A DNA stretch of 64,000 bases from contig NW_002060946.1 in the NCBI RefSeq assembly GCF_000150275.1, positions 4,811,035-4,875,034 on the forward strand, written 5' to 3'. Below the pieces are notes generated by a model that did no database searches, was not told where the DNA came from, and was given only the letters and a program-made list of their open reading frames with translations. The translations under genes were made by a program, and so were the position numbers. Origin of the DNA: Trichoplax adhaerens. Lineage: Eukaryota > Placozoa > Uniplacotomia > Trichoplacea > Trichoplacidae. This document shows positions 10,875 through 24,849 of this stretch, piece after piece (position 1 is the stretch's first letter; the number at the start of each line of letters is the position of its first letter).

Positions 10875-13800
10875 ACAATTTATGATAGTGCTGGCATAAT
10901 GCCTACATTTATAAATGTAAATATGACACTAAAATTAAGGTCATGTAACTACATGTATCTTACTGTAACAATTGCTGCTAGCATTCCTGAAACGTATATC
11001 TTAGCACCCTATTGCTTGGATAAAGATCATTTACTAATAATTAATTAATCACAATTATATACATTTCCCTAAAGTAGCATTGCTTAATGTTACTAAATCT
11101 ATGGAATAGCGCGCTTACAAATTTTGTTAATAGTAAGAAATATTGAAATTATTGTGAGCAACAAATATTTTTCAAATCATTTGTTCATCTATGGCATATT
11201 ATTAATTTAGAGTAGAAGAACTGAAAGCAAAAATTAAAACAATCAAGTACAGCATACCCGAGTAGTGGAGTAAGCTCTTCACAATCCTAATAATCGTATT
11301 ATTTCTATAGCTCTTACCATTGCATAGCCTTTTAAGAAATTATAGGGTTTCCAAATAGAATTCTTCTTGAGCAGTATCGTATTTGCTATATTAACTTATC
11401 TTAAATTATAGCCATATTAATCATAACTGCAGATGCTAATTAATCTCAGTTTTCAGACATGATTATTATTATACTGTCAGCTATAATTAAGCATACTGAA
11501 TAGTAACTCGTGATTACTATCACTACTTCACTTACTCCATCAATCGAGCCCAATAATGTTATAGTCAATATAACTCTTTAGTTCTACATTTGGAAACAAG
11601 ATGTATGTAAAATGTTAAATACTGCAATTAACTAAATATATGGAATTGCTTAAAATATGCCTATCATATTTTATATGAATAATTATTAATGGCAGCTCAA
11701 AAATCGGTAATTAGGAACTGAACTGAAATGAGATGATGATGAGCCATAGGAAATATTCTTTCTTTAAAATCGACACAGCATAGTAGCATTATTACGGTAT
11801 TGCTGCCCACCAATATCACTCCTATAGCCTATTTATATTCTTTCTTATCAATTAATAAATTCAAAACAGTACGAACAGAAGTTGTTGATAGCTTCGAATG
11901 GCACCCGAAAATGTCTCTCAACAAGAAAAAAACAAAATTAATTTATACTGCTCGTATAAAACTACCAATCATCGGCACTACGATTTCTACGATGTTTACA
12001 GCCCTTATTAGCCTTTATTTTAGCTGTTTTCCTAGATTATTATTATTATTATTGCTTCAATGTGATTTGATGACTAAATATGTAAACCAGCAGCTTGTCC
12101 AGACAAAATTCTTTCTTTGATTTATCGAGTTAAAATCAAAATAAAAACAATTTTGTACCACTGAGGTAACATGTGATTATTTATTTATTCAACCTTTAAT
12201 TTTTGTCTCCACTATTATCTATTGGTACCATTTCAATTAGTCATATAGCCCCAACTATTATTATGCTCTCAGCTTATGGCCGCCATAAATTTTCTTGGAT
12301 TTCCTAAAAAAGGTGTGCATACGCGTATATGTCTAGCTAGAAAAATTAGACAAACAAGGAAATACTTTACCGTTTGATAATTTTAATTTGACAATCACTT
12401 GATGTAATCCATTCTCAACATTAGTCCCACAATTGTACTGTATTATTTTAGCTTTAAAAACCAACCTCAAAATTTATCAAGTTGATATAATTAATTCAAT
12501 TTGCCAAACATGTCAATAGAATGTTGAATACAGTACTGTCTTGACTGCCTATAAACCATTCGTGTAAATATTTAATGACGACTCTTAGCTCTATTTGATA
12601 AATAGTAGGGCAACATAGGCACTTTTATAACCAAATTAGGCATAATTTTTAGAATGTAATTAGACCTATTTCCCTTCACAGTGCAATATTTATTCATTAT
12701 ATTGTTTATCTCACGAGCAATACAAGGTATTATTAGCTTCTGTACTTTAAAATTCAATTACTAACTTGTTGGTTCTATGATTACTCCGATCGTCGCATAA
12801 AGATAAAAGCAATCGATTTCATCGACTGCATTGCCAATCAAGTTATTACTTCAGTTGTTCCCTAGTATAATGGTGAGTCAATCTTTCAATTTTATTTTTA
12901 TCGATTCGAGTGCTTAAGAAACGGAAAAATCATAGTTGATCTCATTGTAACTTGGCAGAAACTAGGTCATTTTTCAAGTTCAATATTTTACCCCTAATTG
13001 TTCTGCTAGTATTGACATTTCTATTCTCAATAGGAGTTATTTACTGCACTTTTATTTTATGTAACCATTTCCAGATCTAAATCAGCGAATCCTTGCTGTC
13101 TATACTTGTTGTCACCTTATTATGAAGACAATATTATTAATTTAAAAGTAGACTTGTTAACTTTATGTCATCATCTATCATAACTATATGAATTGCAGTC
13201 ATATGACGAAGAATTCTTCCCACCTGATCTTGTTATATCCTTTCATATTTTACGTTATCGCGTTATTTAGTATTGTGTGAAATGGCTTACTATATTCGTC
13301 ACAGTAAAAATAATAATTATAAATTCATGGCACCACTTAGCACTATGATGCCTGATCATCACCGTCATGATACTAATTTTCTATGCTACAAGCAATATTA
13401 CTCATCTGTCTAACTGATAGACAATGTAGCATTTGTAGGATATTAAAATCGCAATTTTTCAATATTATAGAAACAGTTCTTATTAAAATAGTTCATTATT
13501 AACTTAAATGCTCTTATTCTAAAACGCTCTCTTGTCGCCGCCATTTCTACGTGATTACCTTAAAATAATTACTTTTCATTCTATTGAAATTGAAGCTTTA
13601 GATTTCATCCAAGATGGTAAGATTTAAGAAAAGCAAATTTTTAATTAATTTAAATTATACTGATGTGCAAAAATATTCAAAGTCACAGCTATGGTTGTAA
13701 GTAGACTTTATACCAAAGCACTAATGCCATAAATTTCCATTTTATGAGTCATATGGGTTCAACTAAAAGATAGACAAAAATTACATCCTCTTGAATCTTT

Positions 13801-16800
13801 AAGCTTTAAATTCTATAATATTATAATACAGAAAGATAATCATTTACTAGCAGAAAATATTTTGATATTTGAGAGAAATTGAGCGAAAAAATCAGAAAAG
13901 GCATTTCTTAGCGACTATAATGCAATATATGACCTTTACTCTAATAACAGGGCTTTCTGCGTCTAAAATGCCAGTAATATCTGTAGATAGCATTAATAGT
14001 TACTTAATTATGTAGTAGATTAATATCTTTGCCTAGTTAAAAGTTTTATGGATAAAATATATAACGAAAAAGGACCAAAAGAATAATTTTTTTACGTACA
14101 ATAATATGAACTTTATTCAAGTATTTTATTACCTATTTCTATGTCCAAATTCTAATGATTATCGATGAAAGATTCATATCCATAGCCGCTCAACTTCTTC
14201 CGACTTATATTTCTTACCCTTTTACTTAAAATTTTAATATAAAAAAGACGTGCACAAGATATATCGTAGAGAAAGAGTTTAATCTACAATTTTCATGGAT
14301 AAAAGCTTATCAAATCAGTTCTATCAGCATGGTACTCTCTTGATTGGCAAAGTTAGACTTTTACGATAACGTTAATTCCAATCTATAAGCCTACCATAAG
14401 CTACTCTTAAATTACTTTTTCAGTTCTTGCTAATCATTATAACTAGCTGAAACTCTTTGACATGAAGTTCTTTGTCATATCCTTTGAAAACATGACTTAA
14501 ATTCATAAATTGTGTTCTGGTAACTTGTTGTACAAGCTGTTAATAATATTTTCGTTTCATCATTGGCTCATTAGTCATATTAGGTATATATAGATCATGA
14601 TGAACTAAAATATCTGTGCGAAACAGAAAATTTTACACCTAATGATGTTCCCCTTTGTAATGGCTAGAAGTCATATCGCTATTCTTGCATAATTATATTT
14701 ACAACACTTCATTATTGCTTATGGTTAGCAAGAATATTCCCATAGGGAACGGCTACAATACCTGGATATTAGACATAGTTAAGCAAGCTTATGCTTGACG
14801 AATTTGCTTGTACCGCATGTGGTCGTTAAATTACGAGTATAGCTTCAATTTCTCATTATGTCACAGCATCGACTAAATTGGCTCGAGTAGGATAAATTCT
14901 TTCTTAAACGAAAGTCAATTTTTGCTTTATCATTTATTACACTGTTTATGACCTACTAAAGTTACATTTACTTTTCAGTAATTAATTAACTCCTTCAAAG
15001 TTAGACGTATATGACAAAGTTCAGAACTACTTGCTTTATTTCATCGAGTTGAGAGAAATTGGCCGATTGAAAATGTCTTCTGTAGTTCATGTACATATCG
15101 TCAGTGAAACTAAATAATCTATCTAAATAATGAAGTATAATCCTGAGAAGACTACTTAGAACTTTAGCTGAACAGATAAGATTTTCTCGCAATACTTTCT
15201 CCTACATCATTTTGCATAAATTGATTAATAATGTCATCAGTATCCTTTACCCAGTTGCGCATTGCATAAATTTACATATATAAATATACCCGTACAGTCA
15301 GTTCTCAATAAAGAAGAACTATATTCATGGCCAGCGGATTTTTTAATAGCACATTGCCGGCGTAGAACATAGGTAAAACGTCGCTTTTTTAGATCCTCTT
15401 GGCTTTCTAACTAAGTAAAGTTCTTTCAAGAAGTTACTTTAACTCAAATTGACCGGTAATAAAATCCTTGCTTGAAGTTGGATTACATTGTTCTAAATTT
15501 TCCCTAGCACCGCCGACAAACTTTTCATATATTTGTTTGTTAATCACGATATGTACCGCACTATCTTGACCCCAATTTCATAAGATATTTTAGACGAATA
15601 TTTACTTTTGACGGACCTCCATCAGAATCTGCTACTGTCCCACATCTTTCAGTTCTTTTCTCGTATCGGTTACTACGATCACTTTAACTTTAAGTTCTCT
15701 ATCAAAATTCTAAACTGTCAAATAGGTAACTTTGATCATTTCTTATAAACAACACCACAATGAACGCTTTGATTTATAAAAACGCTCCAATTCTGACAAT
15801 ATAAAATTTCCTATTTTCCTTCATTCTCAATTTTAAATCGTTGAATTAAACAGCAACTACCCAGAAATAGATTCAAGAACATATTTTAATACCAAGGTCA
15901 AATGTTGAAATATTCTTCATTGATAGCTGCCACTATCTGAGCTTTAGGTATGCTAGACTAGTTATTCTACAATTTATCAGATTTACACCGCTTATATCGC
16001 TTTAAAATCAACAAGACAAGCCATATGCCAGTAATTAATAAAAAAAAGTATATAAAGTGGCGTTTTTGAAATTTCGAATCCTTAGAATCAATTTGCCTGG
16101 GTATCTATCATATCTTATTACCTAAATCAAATAACTTCCGTCATATTTTAAACACTTAAAGGTTGCCTCGTTATGAAAGAATTATTGGCTTCTTTCTTTC
16201 AATTTCTAAAGTATTTCTTATTTTTAACTCTTCTTTTTAATCTACGTTTAGCAATAACAAAACCTCGCCTCTAGTCTTGACCTTAAGAACATAAAAGTTA
16301 TCTTTTTTACTTAAAAATAATCTTAATTCTTTTACCTACGAATTTTGAAAGTATTTATTATAATATTTTTTAACCTAGCAGTTATATGCTTGAACTAAGT
16401 GTTGCAGTCACATCTCTGCCCTGATTTTAAACTCCTAAATAAAAGTCGCCCTTTCGCTGAAACTCTATGGGTTTGCTCTTCAAGTTTAGGGAAATTTAAT
16501 TTGTTAAATCTGTACCTCTTGCTTTTTATTGCTCAAACCATGTTTAATGTCACCCCTACTCTTTATTTTTAACACGTTATGACCGTTCTACTAAAGATGA
16601 TTACTAATTCTTTTTCCGTCCGTTGTCGAAAATTTTTATCACATCTATATCTCACATTTATATTACCTAATTATAGCATAGCCCCTTATCTTTACTAAAT
16701 TAGCTATAAATCAGCGCATTACTTAAGGTTATGCTTTTTTCTTTCAATTTTTAAAACTATTAACTGCTGCTGATTATGAAGCTTGGGTATTGTCATGATT

Positions 16801-17140
16801 TTTACATTCATAAAATGTAAGATTTGTGAGATGGCTACCAATCACTGACATTAACCGTTATTTTTGCCTGATAAAAATATAAGCAAGTACATAGTCTATT
16901 CGTTATAACTTCTTGAAAAGACTAGCTATGTACGATATCTTTAATTTCTATCATTATAGTAATAATCAGTCACTAAAAATTTCGGTAATCCCAACCATTC
17001 TAGCGGTATAATGTAGCTAGTATTCAAGAATTTTAGGTTTGTTCTGACTAAAGCTTTGTTAATATCTAATCAAGTCTATCTGTTTATGGTGAATTTTTCG
17101 GCTAATGTATAGTTGTGCAGCGCTAAAATAATTTCTGCCA
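10875..17140. other. Long AT-rich intergenic segment, little supported
   Basis: Mostly A/T with stop codons in all frames. It holds two ATG-plus-donor motifs (ATG/GTGAGT at 12870 and ATG/GTAAGA at 13614; the second is preceded by TCGCCGCCATTTC) that could be starts of genes whose other exons I could not follow. A possible decayed malic-enzyme fragment on the minus strand lies near 15.3-15.7 kb. Confidence 0.4.
15320..15705 (-). pseudogene. Possible decayed malic-enzyme fragment
   Basis: On the minus strand, 15605-15700 translates in one frame as KVKVIVVTDTRKELKDVGQ, a stop, then QILMEVRQK. This can be laid on the malic-enzyme nucleotide-site core (VIVVTDGxRILGLGDLG, then GMGIPVGK). Matches include VIVVTD, the D and G of GDLG, and the V of PVGK; several glycines are replaced. 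Further along, near 15320-15395, a frame reads LPMFYAGNVLLKNPLA, which resembles the LPVxLDVGTxNxxLLxDPLY region that follows in the same family. The order is right, but stops and frame changes separate the pieces. This is weak evidence of a dead copy and could be coincidence. Confidence 0.22.
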
Positions 17141-19950
17141 ATGGCCGAAAGCAATTCATTGCCTAGTGGAGGCAGACGCAACAACAAAAAATTAAGCTGT
17201 ATCGATCATACATACTTACAAACTTCAGACAACGATACTAGCCATCATCGATCTTATTCTTTCGACGAAAACATGAATCATCCTAGAGAATCTGATGTAC
17301 CGGAAAGAACTTACCGGGTAAGCATTTTGAAGATAGTGAAAAGTGATCTCTATGACACCTTTTCAATCAGTAATTTACGATGTTTAAGATTAGAATTCCC
17401 CTGTTTAATGCCCATTTTTGTTATTGAAAGTATACAAATGCATAAAATGCTTCTAATAATCGATCAATCTTTTAGTCTAATACTACGGCCAGCACTAGAA
17501 GAGAGCGCGTCAAACGGCAATTACGAGAAGCAAGTGAAAAAGTAGATAACTTAGAACGAAAGTATTCTCATCTGCATAGAAGAAACGACGAAGTAAAACA
17601 CCTTTGCAGAATGGAATCATTTATTCTTAGTATTAAGATCAATCATGCTACCAGCACAGTACTAAAAAATGTTCCATTGAAATGTTTTTCTGTCATATTT
17701 TATAGTTGGCAATTTGTACGAGACAACTAGATGAGACTTATGAAGCTATTGAGATCAATCAAAATAAAGCAAGAGCTAATTTAGAGAAATTGCAGCGTGT
17801 TACCGAGAAATCAGGGCTATTTCGCTCTTATAAGTAAGCGTTATATACTTTTAAATTCTTCTTTACTTTGAAAGAATCTTAAGTATTTCTTTTTTTTATG
17901 TTGGATAGTTTTAATGATGCTAAAATTGAAAATAGTTACGTGTAATGCAGTCGTTTGGATGTATAATTTAAGTGTTCTATTACTGTAGACAAGTAGAAGT
18001 GAAGCAGGGATTATTTAATGGACCATTTTTTTCTAATTCGCTATTTTACTTTCTACCCTTGGTGAAGATCTTTTTTACATACCTATTTTACTGAAACTTT
18101 TATGTTTACTTTGCTATAAGTCGCCCTATTGTCCTACAGAATCGTTTATACAGTACAAATAGCCTGAAATACTTAATATACTGCTGGCATGAAGGAGGAA
18201 TTATCATCTTCCCGATATAAAGTGAACAATCAGACTCGATTACATTCTCTAAAAGTCTTTTAATTCCTTATGCTTAACTAATGTCTTTCTAATCGTTAGT
18301 TTAATATACTTACCGCTATATTCAATCTGTACATGTAGATAGTTTACTCAAGGGATTCAGTAGCAGCTGCAATATAGCAGTGATGTAGTTTCGATATAAA
18401 ATATTGTAAGGAAGACTGGGAATTTATCACTGACTATAGAGTAGAGCAGTTCGAGCTTACGAATGAATTATTTCCCCACTATAGTTTTACTCTCTACTAT
18501 GCCCTCACGGCTGTTGTACTTCTCCATTTCTGCTTATTTTAATATCATCCTTTTTCTGCAGCATCTTCAGAAATTGCCTCAGTTCATTTTTAATTTACTT
18601 TTTCATGTAAAAACACTGCAGACATTAATTCAGTTTTCGATTTGATTTATAACTTGATATTCAAAGAAGGCGAGCGTTACTTATAGTACAAGAAACTCGA
18701 GTATATGCCAATGTCAATGGTCGATCTTATATCCACTTACTGTAATCTATTAAGTATTCTAATTTTGATATTTTTGACCTGTTCCAAATGATATTCCGGC
18801 GATATGACCGTATCATCATAGAAAGTGAAATTTTGAATTTAGTAAAGCTATAACCTCAGAGTGCAGACTCAATCTACTAGTTATATACTTAATGGTCAAG
18901 GTTATTTACCTTCTTATAAATGCTAGTACAATAACATTTATATACGGTTGTGATTTAGATTGATTTGTAATTTGATAATATAATTAGCGTACTTTGTATT
19001 AGCGATTGCTATAATTCCCGGGGGTAGCTAGTTTTTATTAAATCAAAACTTTCTTCAATTGGTATTTTTGGTCTTAATAAGTTTACAAAACACGACAGGT
19101 AAATTTCAATATCTAATTTCTATTACGTCATTAGCAATTCTTCGAACGAAACAGAAAATCGATCTCAGCGACTTCGACAGCAGTACACTTTAGACTCTTG
19201 CAGCAATCTGGGATCAATGCGAAGTGGTGGATTATATCGAACAAGTAGCGAGATGAGTATTCCAAGAAGTCAAGCGCATTCTCCTACGGCAAGTACAATT
19301 TCTGATATGACGACAAATGCGGAAGAAATGACTTGGGAAGAGTTAACTGATGAATTAGAATTTCAAAAAAATAGAGTAGGTCTTATCCTTTCATTTAGCG
19401 GATACTTCATATTAACTTTATAATAAATGAGTCATTATTATTATAACAGCAAAACATGATCAGTAAAACTTTAAGGATTTAGATTATGGTGTTCTTAGTC
19501 ATTTAAGATTGTGTCTGTATTTATTGTAATAATAACTAATATGTAGTCAGTGTTTTATATGTAAGCTAAAAGAATTAATATTTAATATTTAATGCGCATT
19601 TACATATCGATAAGATATGAATTTGGAAACTTTACCCTTTCTTTTTTAACCCTATTAGGTAGCATTCTATGAAAATAACTACAGAAATGAGAAGATGGAC
19701 AGACAACGTGCAATGACTGACAAGGAAGTCTTTAAGTTCAAATTAGAGAAAGCAAATAGTAAAATTGATGACCTGAAAAAGAAGGTATAAATAAAGACCT
19801 ATTTCATCTATTTAATCTCCTATTTGAGCATAAAGTATCAGTTTATAACTTTAGATTCTGTTGCTCGCTTTATGTTACTTCTGTTAGGTGGAAAATCTAG
19901 ACAGCGAGTTAAAAAATGAACGCGATAAAAATAGATTATTAAGACATAAG
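17141..19950 (+). CDS. Coiled-coil protein, unassigned (5' six exons traced, 3' end not found)
   Basis: Six exons join in consistent phase: 17141-17317, 17476-17592, 17706-17833, 19135-19375, 19659-19784 and 19888-19950, giving 284 aa so far. The N-terminus is polar and disordered (MAESNSLPSGGRRNNKK). Then comes a charged coiled coil (RRERVKRQLREASEKVDNLE ... QLDETYEAIEINQNKARANL, about residues 68-140), a Ser/Thr-rich linker (IPRSQAHSPTASTISDMTT), and a second coiled coil that starts EEMTWEELTDELEFQKNR. Exon 6 ends at a strong donor (CATAAG followed by GTAAGT), so the gene must continue, but I could not identify the next exon before 21.3 kb. The domain pattern resembles cytoskeletal or vesicle-tether scaffolds; I cannot name a family. 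Confidence 0.7.
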
Positions 19951-21787
19951 GTAAGTTATTCATTTATTTACTATAAATACTTTACATCAATTCCTGTAGT
20001 ATCCATATTCAAGAGTTAAATTTCTGTTCTTACTAGCATTAAATAAGAAAGGTTATGATATCAGTTATTTTGTATTTACTGCCTTCCTTGATAGCATCTA
20101 TAGTCTAATAGTGATCGCATTTTTTATATACAGTTACTTCAACTAGGCATCGTCGATTTCTAAGTTACCCAAAGCTGGGAAGCTTGACTGCTTTTATTTT
20201 ATTTCGTCAATAATTCTATGTAGAATAGTTAAAGTTTCACTGTACAATCGCGTTGTACTCGATAACTATGTTATTATAGTAACTACCTACGATTAGAAGC
20301 AATGTAAGTAGCAGATGTAATCAAAATTACTGCAGTTTCGTGAAACTGTAACACTTAATTAACTGAATCGACATCTGTCGTGAAAGCAAGAATGGAGCTA
20401 AGCTAGCAAATATTGATATCAGTTACCATATTTCAATTATTCCATGTTAACACAGCTGTTTTGTACAATATCAGTGCCATTTTATTCTAGAAACTTTAAT
20501 TTAAACGTTTCAAAATCTAGCCTATATCTCATGAATTGCTTCTAACGGTATCATATTGGAAAGATTAACTAAATTGTAAAGAACTCTTCTATTTAACTAT
20601 GTAATATTGTTTTCAGCGATTAGCTTTTTCTATTCAACTACTTCATAGGGTATAACGCGATTTTTTGCTTTGCTTTGAGATTTGGTTAAATCAGTAAATT
20701 AGTGCATATATGATGTTCTAACAGAGCAAAATGCCATCAAAATTTTTTTACACCTTTAAGAAAATCTCTGCTAAATATGCGCGATAACAACGTTCGTTAT
20801 TATCGTGTATGCAAGCCAATCTTGAGCTACGCACAATGATATTTTTTATGGTTTCTAATTTGCTGAAACAGTGATAGCTTTACTTTGCAAACGATTGGTT
20901 ATTGATAATGTCGATTTCATCCAATCAAGAACTTCTAAATGCTCCTGTAAGACTTTGTGGATTAAGGATACATTTACTAACAATTGAACAAGTTAAGAAA
21001 CAAATAAAATTTAGACTTTTCTTCGTTAATAATGCTGTCATTAAGGATAGTTGCAACTAGTCATACTAATACAATTGAAAGAATATGGCCTCATTTTATA
21101 GAAGTTGAAGGGTCTTATGTTATCAATATGGTATCACGTTTGGTGCGGGATATAAATCTGCTCTTAAACACAATTCATATAGATAAGAGAGAATATCCAG
21201 CTCCTAATGCCAGTATTCTAATATCTCTAGTAATCGTAAAGAGTGTATCTCTTCAAGTTAATTACAGTTCATTTCGTAAGATACGATTCGATACGGATAG
21301 AAGGTTGTAGTTTATAAGCATGATTGCTTTTATATCGACAGATTATTATCGGCGAATAGTTTCCAAGCGACTTACAACAATTTAAAACGCTTATGATACT
21401 GTATGATAATAGTTCAAGTAGATATTATGTTTTATACCACCTCTAGAATGGAATTTAAACTCGTAGATTTACCTTAAACTGAGATGTAAAAACAGAAGAA
21501 ACGGACTAATAATATAACGATAGGTAAATTGTGATATATAGATAAGATATATAACTCTAGTAATTGACAAATATAATGAATAGCTAGCTCTAAATACAGA
21601 ACGAATGATGAGTTACTATGTTGCAATAAATCATAGTACACTTTTACAGTTTAAGAAAGTCTCAATACCGGCCATCATTGTTAGAGAGTAATATATAGTA
21701 CAACTAGAATACATAATGGTTGAAGCACTTAGCTACTAAAAGTAAATGAGAATACTGCAAACGAAAAATCGAATGCCATTCAAAAAA
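19951..21787. other. Probable 3' intron/UTR of the coiled-coil gene and intergenic DNA
   Basis: AT-rich, with no exon I can support. The 3' end of the upstream coiled-coil gene should lie in here. The open frame at 21032-21310 has no recognisable motif. Confidence 0.4.
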
Positions 21788-22998
21788 TTAGCGCCCGTGA
21801 GTAGTGTGAGCTGCATGTGTGCCAGTGCCAGCAGCTGGGGTTCCAGTGCCAGTAGCTGCAGTACCAGTTGCATGGCCGGTAGTATTTCCATGATGGCCAG
21901 TGTGATGTGGATTCATTGTAGTTGGCATCGAATGAGTAGGGTGCACAGTGCTGTTACTTTTGGGAGCATGATGCCAAACAAAGATATCGATAGTGATGCT
22001 TTGGAAAAGGAAGAGGAAACAAATAAACCATATATACCATGACTTTTCCGAGCCCTATTTGTGATAAGATATAAGAAGAATTGCGTTAAGCCTGTTATAT
22101 TACTGTAAGGATTGAATAGCTCATCTTCAGTGCTACTTCAATATTTCAATGTAAGATAAAATCGGAAAATGTAGCATCCTGTAGTAAGAGTGTATAATTA
22201 CAAATCGATAACGGGTGACTATCTGGCATTTTCAATAATGAGAATGTATATAAATCTTGTTGCAGTTAACTTACTATTATTCCACGGTAATACCAGAATA
22301 CCTATATAGTAGAAATAAAATTGAATTATCACTTCTATGAATATCAAACATTGTAAGGAGTATCCTATATAAGCAACTGCTGTCGATTAATTATTGATTG
22401 TACTATGATTATTTGGATTCTATCGTTTACAAGTTGGACATGACATGGTATTGAATTGTGTAATTACAATACTTACAATTACTAATGCGAGCAAAGAGGA
22501 GACTAAACAGCAAGAAAATCAATTATTAGAAGGCAGTCATGAGTAATAATATCAAAAACTTGTGCATTCCAATCAGGAATTTTATATACGTCCAAAGGTA
22601 TTTCTGTACTCCAATGCAATATCATATGGCACTTACTGACTAGATTAGCGGTCAAGAAATTGACATTTGGATTGGTAGCTGACTTTATACCACAGAAGAC
22701 AAGTGCTAGCTAAAAGAATATAGAAAAATAATTAACGTATTATTGACGTCCCTGTAGTCTGTGAATATGGGTATGGTACAGCATACTTACTATACATGAG
22801 CACAGCGTTAACAGAATGGTCAAACGCCTGGCAAGTTTCTGCAAAAAGAAATGGAGCAAAATTATTCAACATTGGCAGGCGTATTTCTATAGAAGTATTA
22901 CAAGGCCAGTGAAAACGCGTCTACTGTGCTTCTGTAATCCTTGCATAAGCAATGTTGAATTGTTTCACATCGTTCTTACGCGTATTAGGATCAGACAT
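21788..22998 (-). CDS. TMEM243-like transmembrane protein B with His/Thr/Gly-rich tail
   Basis: Six exons on the minus strand: 22998-22969, 22838-22791, 22709-22637, 22502-22477, 22301-22275 and 22054-21788, totalling 471 nt (156 aa). Exons 2 and 4 (48 and 26 nt) have exactly the sizes and phases seen in the paralogue at 26.3 kb. The protein has a short polar start (MSDPNTRKND), then KLARRLTILLTL and further hydrophobic helices, the signature VFWYYRGII, then GSEKSWYIWFICFLFLFQ, which aligns with the same region of gene A and with IYWYRQ...YYIIFSI of vertebrate TMEM243. The last ~57 residues form a low-complexity tail rich in His, Thr, Gly and Ala (THSMPTTMNPHHTGHHGN and on). The first-exon donor (GAT/GTGAAA) is the weakest junction. 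The function of TMEM243 is unknown; it is a small multi-pass membrane protein. Confidence 0.75.
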
Positions 22999-24849
22999 GA
23001 TTAACGGATTTTTCTTGATTTTATTGTACTTGTACAGGCAAGACACAAGTTTCAAATTGGATAGTTTGTTGATTAGTCGATAGCCTGGTAAAGTCCATAG
23101 TAGGATTAAAGCAATCCATGAAGGACACATTTAATAACAAAATTTCTTCCCTAAAATTTAACATCTACTTTACGACACTCTCTTATTGTACTGTACAATA
23201 GAGCTTGAAGGATAAGGGTTCAACAACGGGGCCAATTTCATCATCGAGTCTTGACAAATTTACAAATGTACTAATGTAGTTTATAAAATTTGATTGTGAT
23301 AGCTGATGGTAACGAGCAGGACTACTATTAAATTGGCCTATGTAGAGTAAAGTATAGTATACTGTACAGTATTGTGTTGCAAAGATCTGCAAAGCAGATC
23401 CATGTTGTACTGTACTTGAAAAAGTGTACTGTGATAGCGCTCCCTATTGCCTACGATGATTCGTTGGTTAATCGACCGTAGTAAAACTATCGTTAACGTA
23501 GTCGCATTTATTTGTAAGGTATGATGAGTAGGCTATCTCTTTCCAGGTATAATGATAGACTAAAGGGTATTTTGATGGCTTTGTTTCAGATTGACGAGTG
23601 GAACATCCATCTCACTGGTTGACTTTCATTCTTTCTTTTTATGGTAGAGTACTGCACGTCCATTATGGATTTGATCCCTCCTTTTACCGTTATATACGAG
23701 TATAGTAAGAACAGCATGTAGAACTGCATTTGATTTAGATTAGGTTAAGAAAGAACAGAAAGCTTTTACATTTGCTTTGGTATCTCTAAATAACGACGGT
23801 AGAATCGGCCATGACTGCAATGAAGAGAAGTGTACCACTACAGTTGTATGATGGCCTACTTGGGCTCGTCCGTATCTCTCCAAGCGTGCAGTCACTTGAT
23901 ATACAGTTCACAATTTTCCATAGAAATTGAAGCCGTTGTCAACAGGAGAAGTAGGCCATCGTTCAACTAACAACGTTCATCAACTCCTAAATTAAGCTAA
24001 GAATGAAGTGTATACCTTTCGACGAGAATCTTCCTGATAAATCTGTTCCGCCATGATTGTTGTTGCGTTCCGAGGACTTTTGACAAGTACATTTAGAGAC
24101 CCTCTATTGAGTTACCGTATACTGTATACTGCGCAGTGTACACAATACAACAACTGCGTTGTTGACTATGACATCATTATGGCAGGCGGCTAGCTAGAAA
24201 AAGCTGCTAGCTGCACTTCTACTTGGTCATGTACACTTAACATGGAGACTGTTGGTGGAATAGGAGAATGCCCAAGGGGAATTTAGCGTGTTTGCTTTTG
24301 CTTTTTTCACTATTACTCCAATCAGGGATGACTTAGTACGACTGCAGTGCAAGATTTGATGGCCTTTCAAAGGTGGAAACACCTTGTCTGTCAACTGTGA
24401 TCAGTCGACATGAAGACCACCAAGTTACTGCGTATTTTTGGAGAATAGCAATGGAGAAAGTAGTACATTACTGTAGATTGGATTAAGATCTGGCGTGGAC
24501 AGTTGACCGAGAGTCCTTCTCCATTGGACTAAAACTCCATGACTGGACGTATGATAAAGACCAGTTGCAAGCTATTTCTACCCACATAAGCTCGTTGACT
24601 ACAGTATGATCTGCCCCCAAAAATAGTCAGGAAAAAAATCCCTCTTGTTGCACAGACTGTTTGGATCAATGAATGGAATGGATCCGATTTTTGTTTTTGC
24701 TCTTCTATCACCTGGCTAGTTGTAACAGTGGATGATAGACTTCTATGTTAGTGCATAACTTTCGCCTCGCATTCTAATGAAGTCTCTCTTGTTGTTCATT
24801 AAAATTATCAATATCATTTGAATTGTCTATTGTCTATTTTCCCTCTCTG
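22999..24849. other. Intergenic between the divergent TMEM243-like genes, left part
   Basis: Somewhat richer in GC than its surroundings. It contains TACTGTAC palindromes (23188, 23360, 23408), an inverted repeat CAACAAC-TGC-GTTGTTG near 24149, and a TATGACATCATTATG sequence near 24167 that resembles the core of the array units downstream. No gene supported. Confidence 0.5.

Noticed and set aside
12870-13620. Two ATG-then-donor motifs resembling first exons of ribosomal protein genes
   Set aside because: No downstream exon with recognisable ribosomal protein sequence could be traced before 17.1 kb.
21746-22042. Plus-strand open frame rich in Ser and Cys
   Set aside because: It is the antisense shadow of the His/Thr/Gly-rich last exon of TMEM243-like B.
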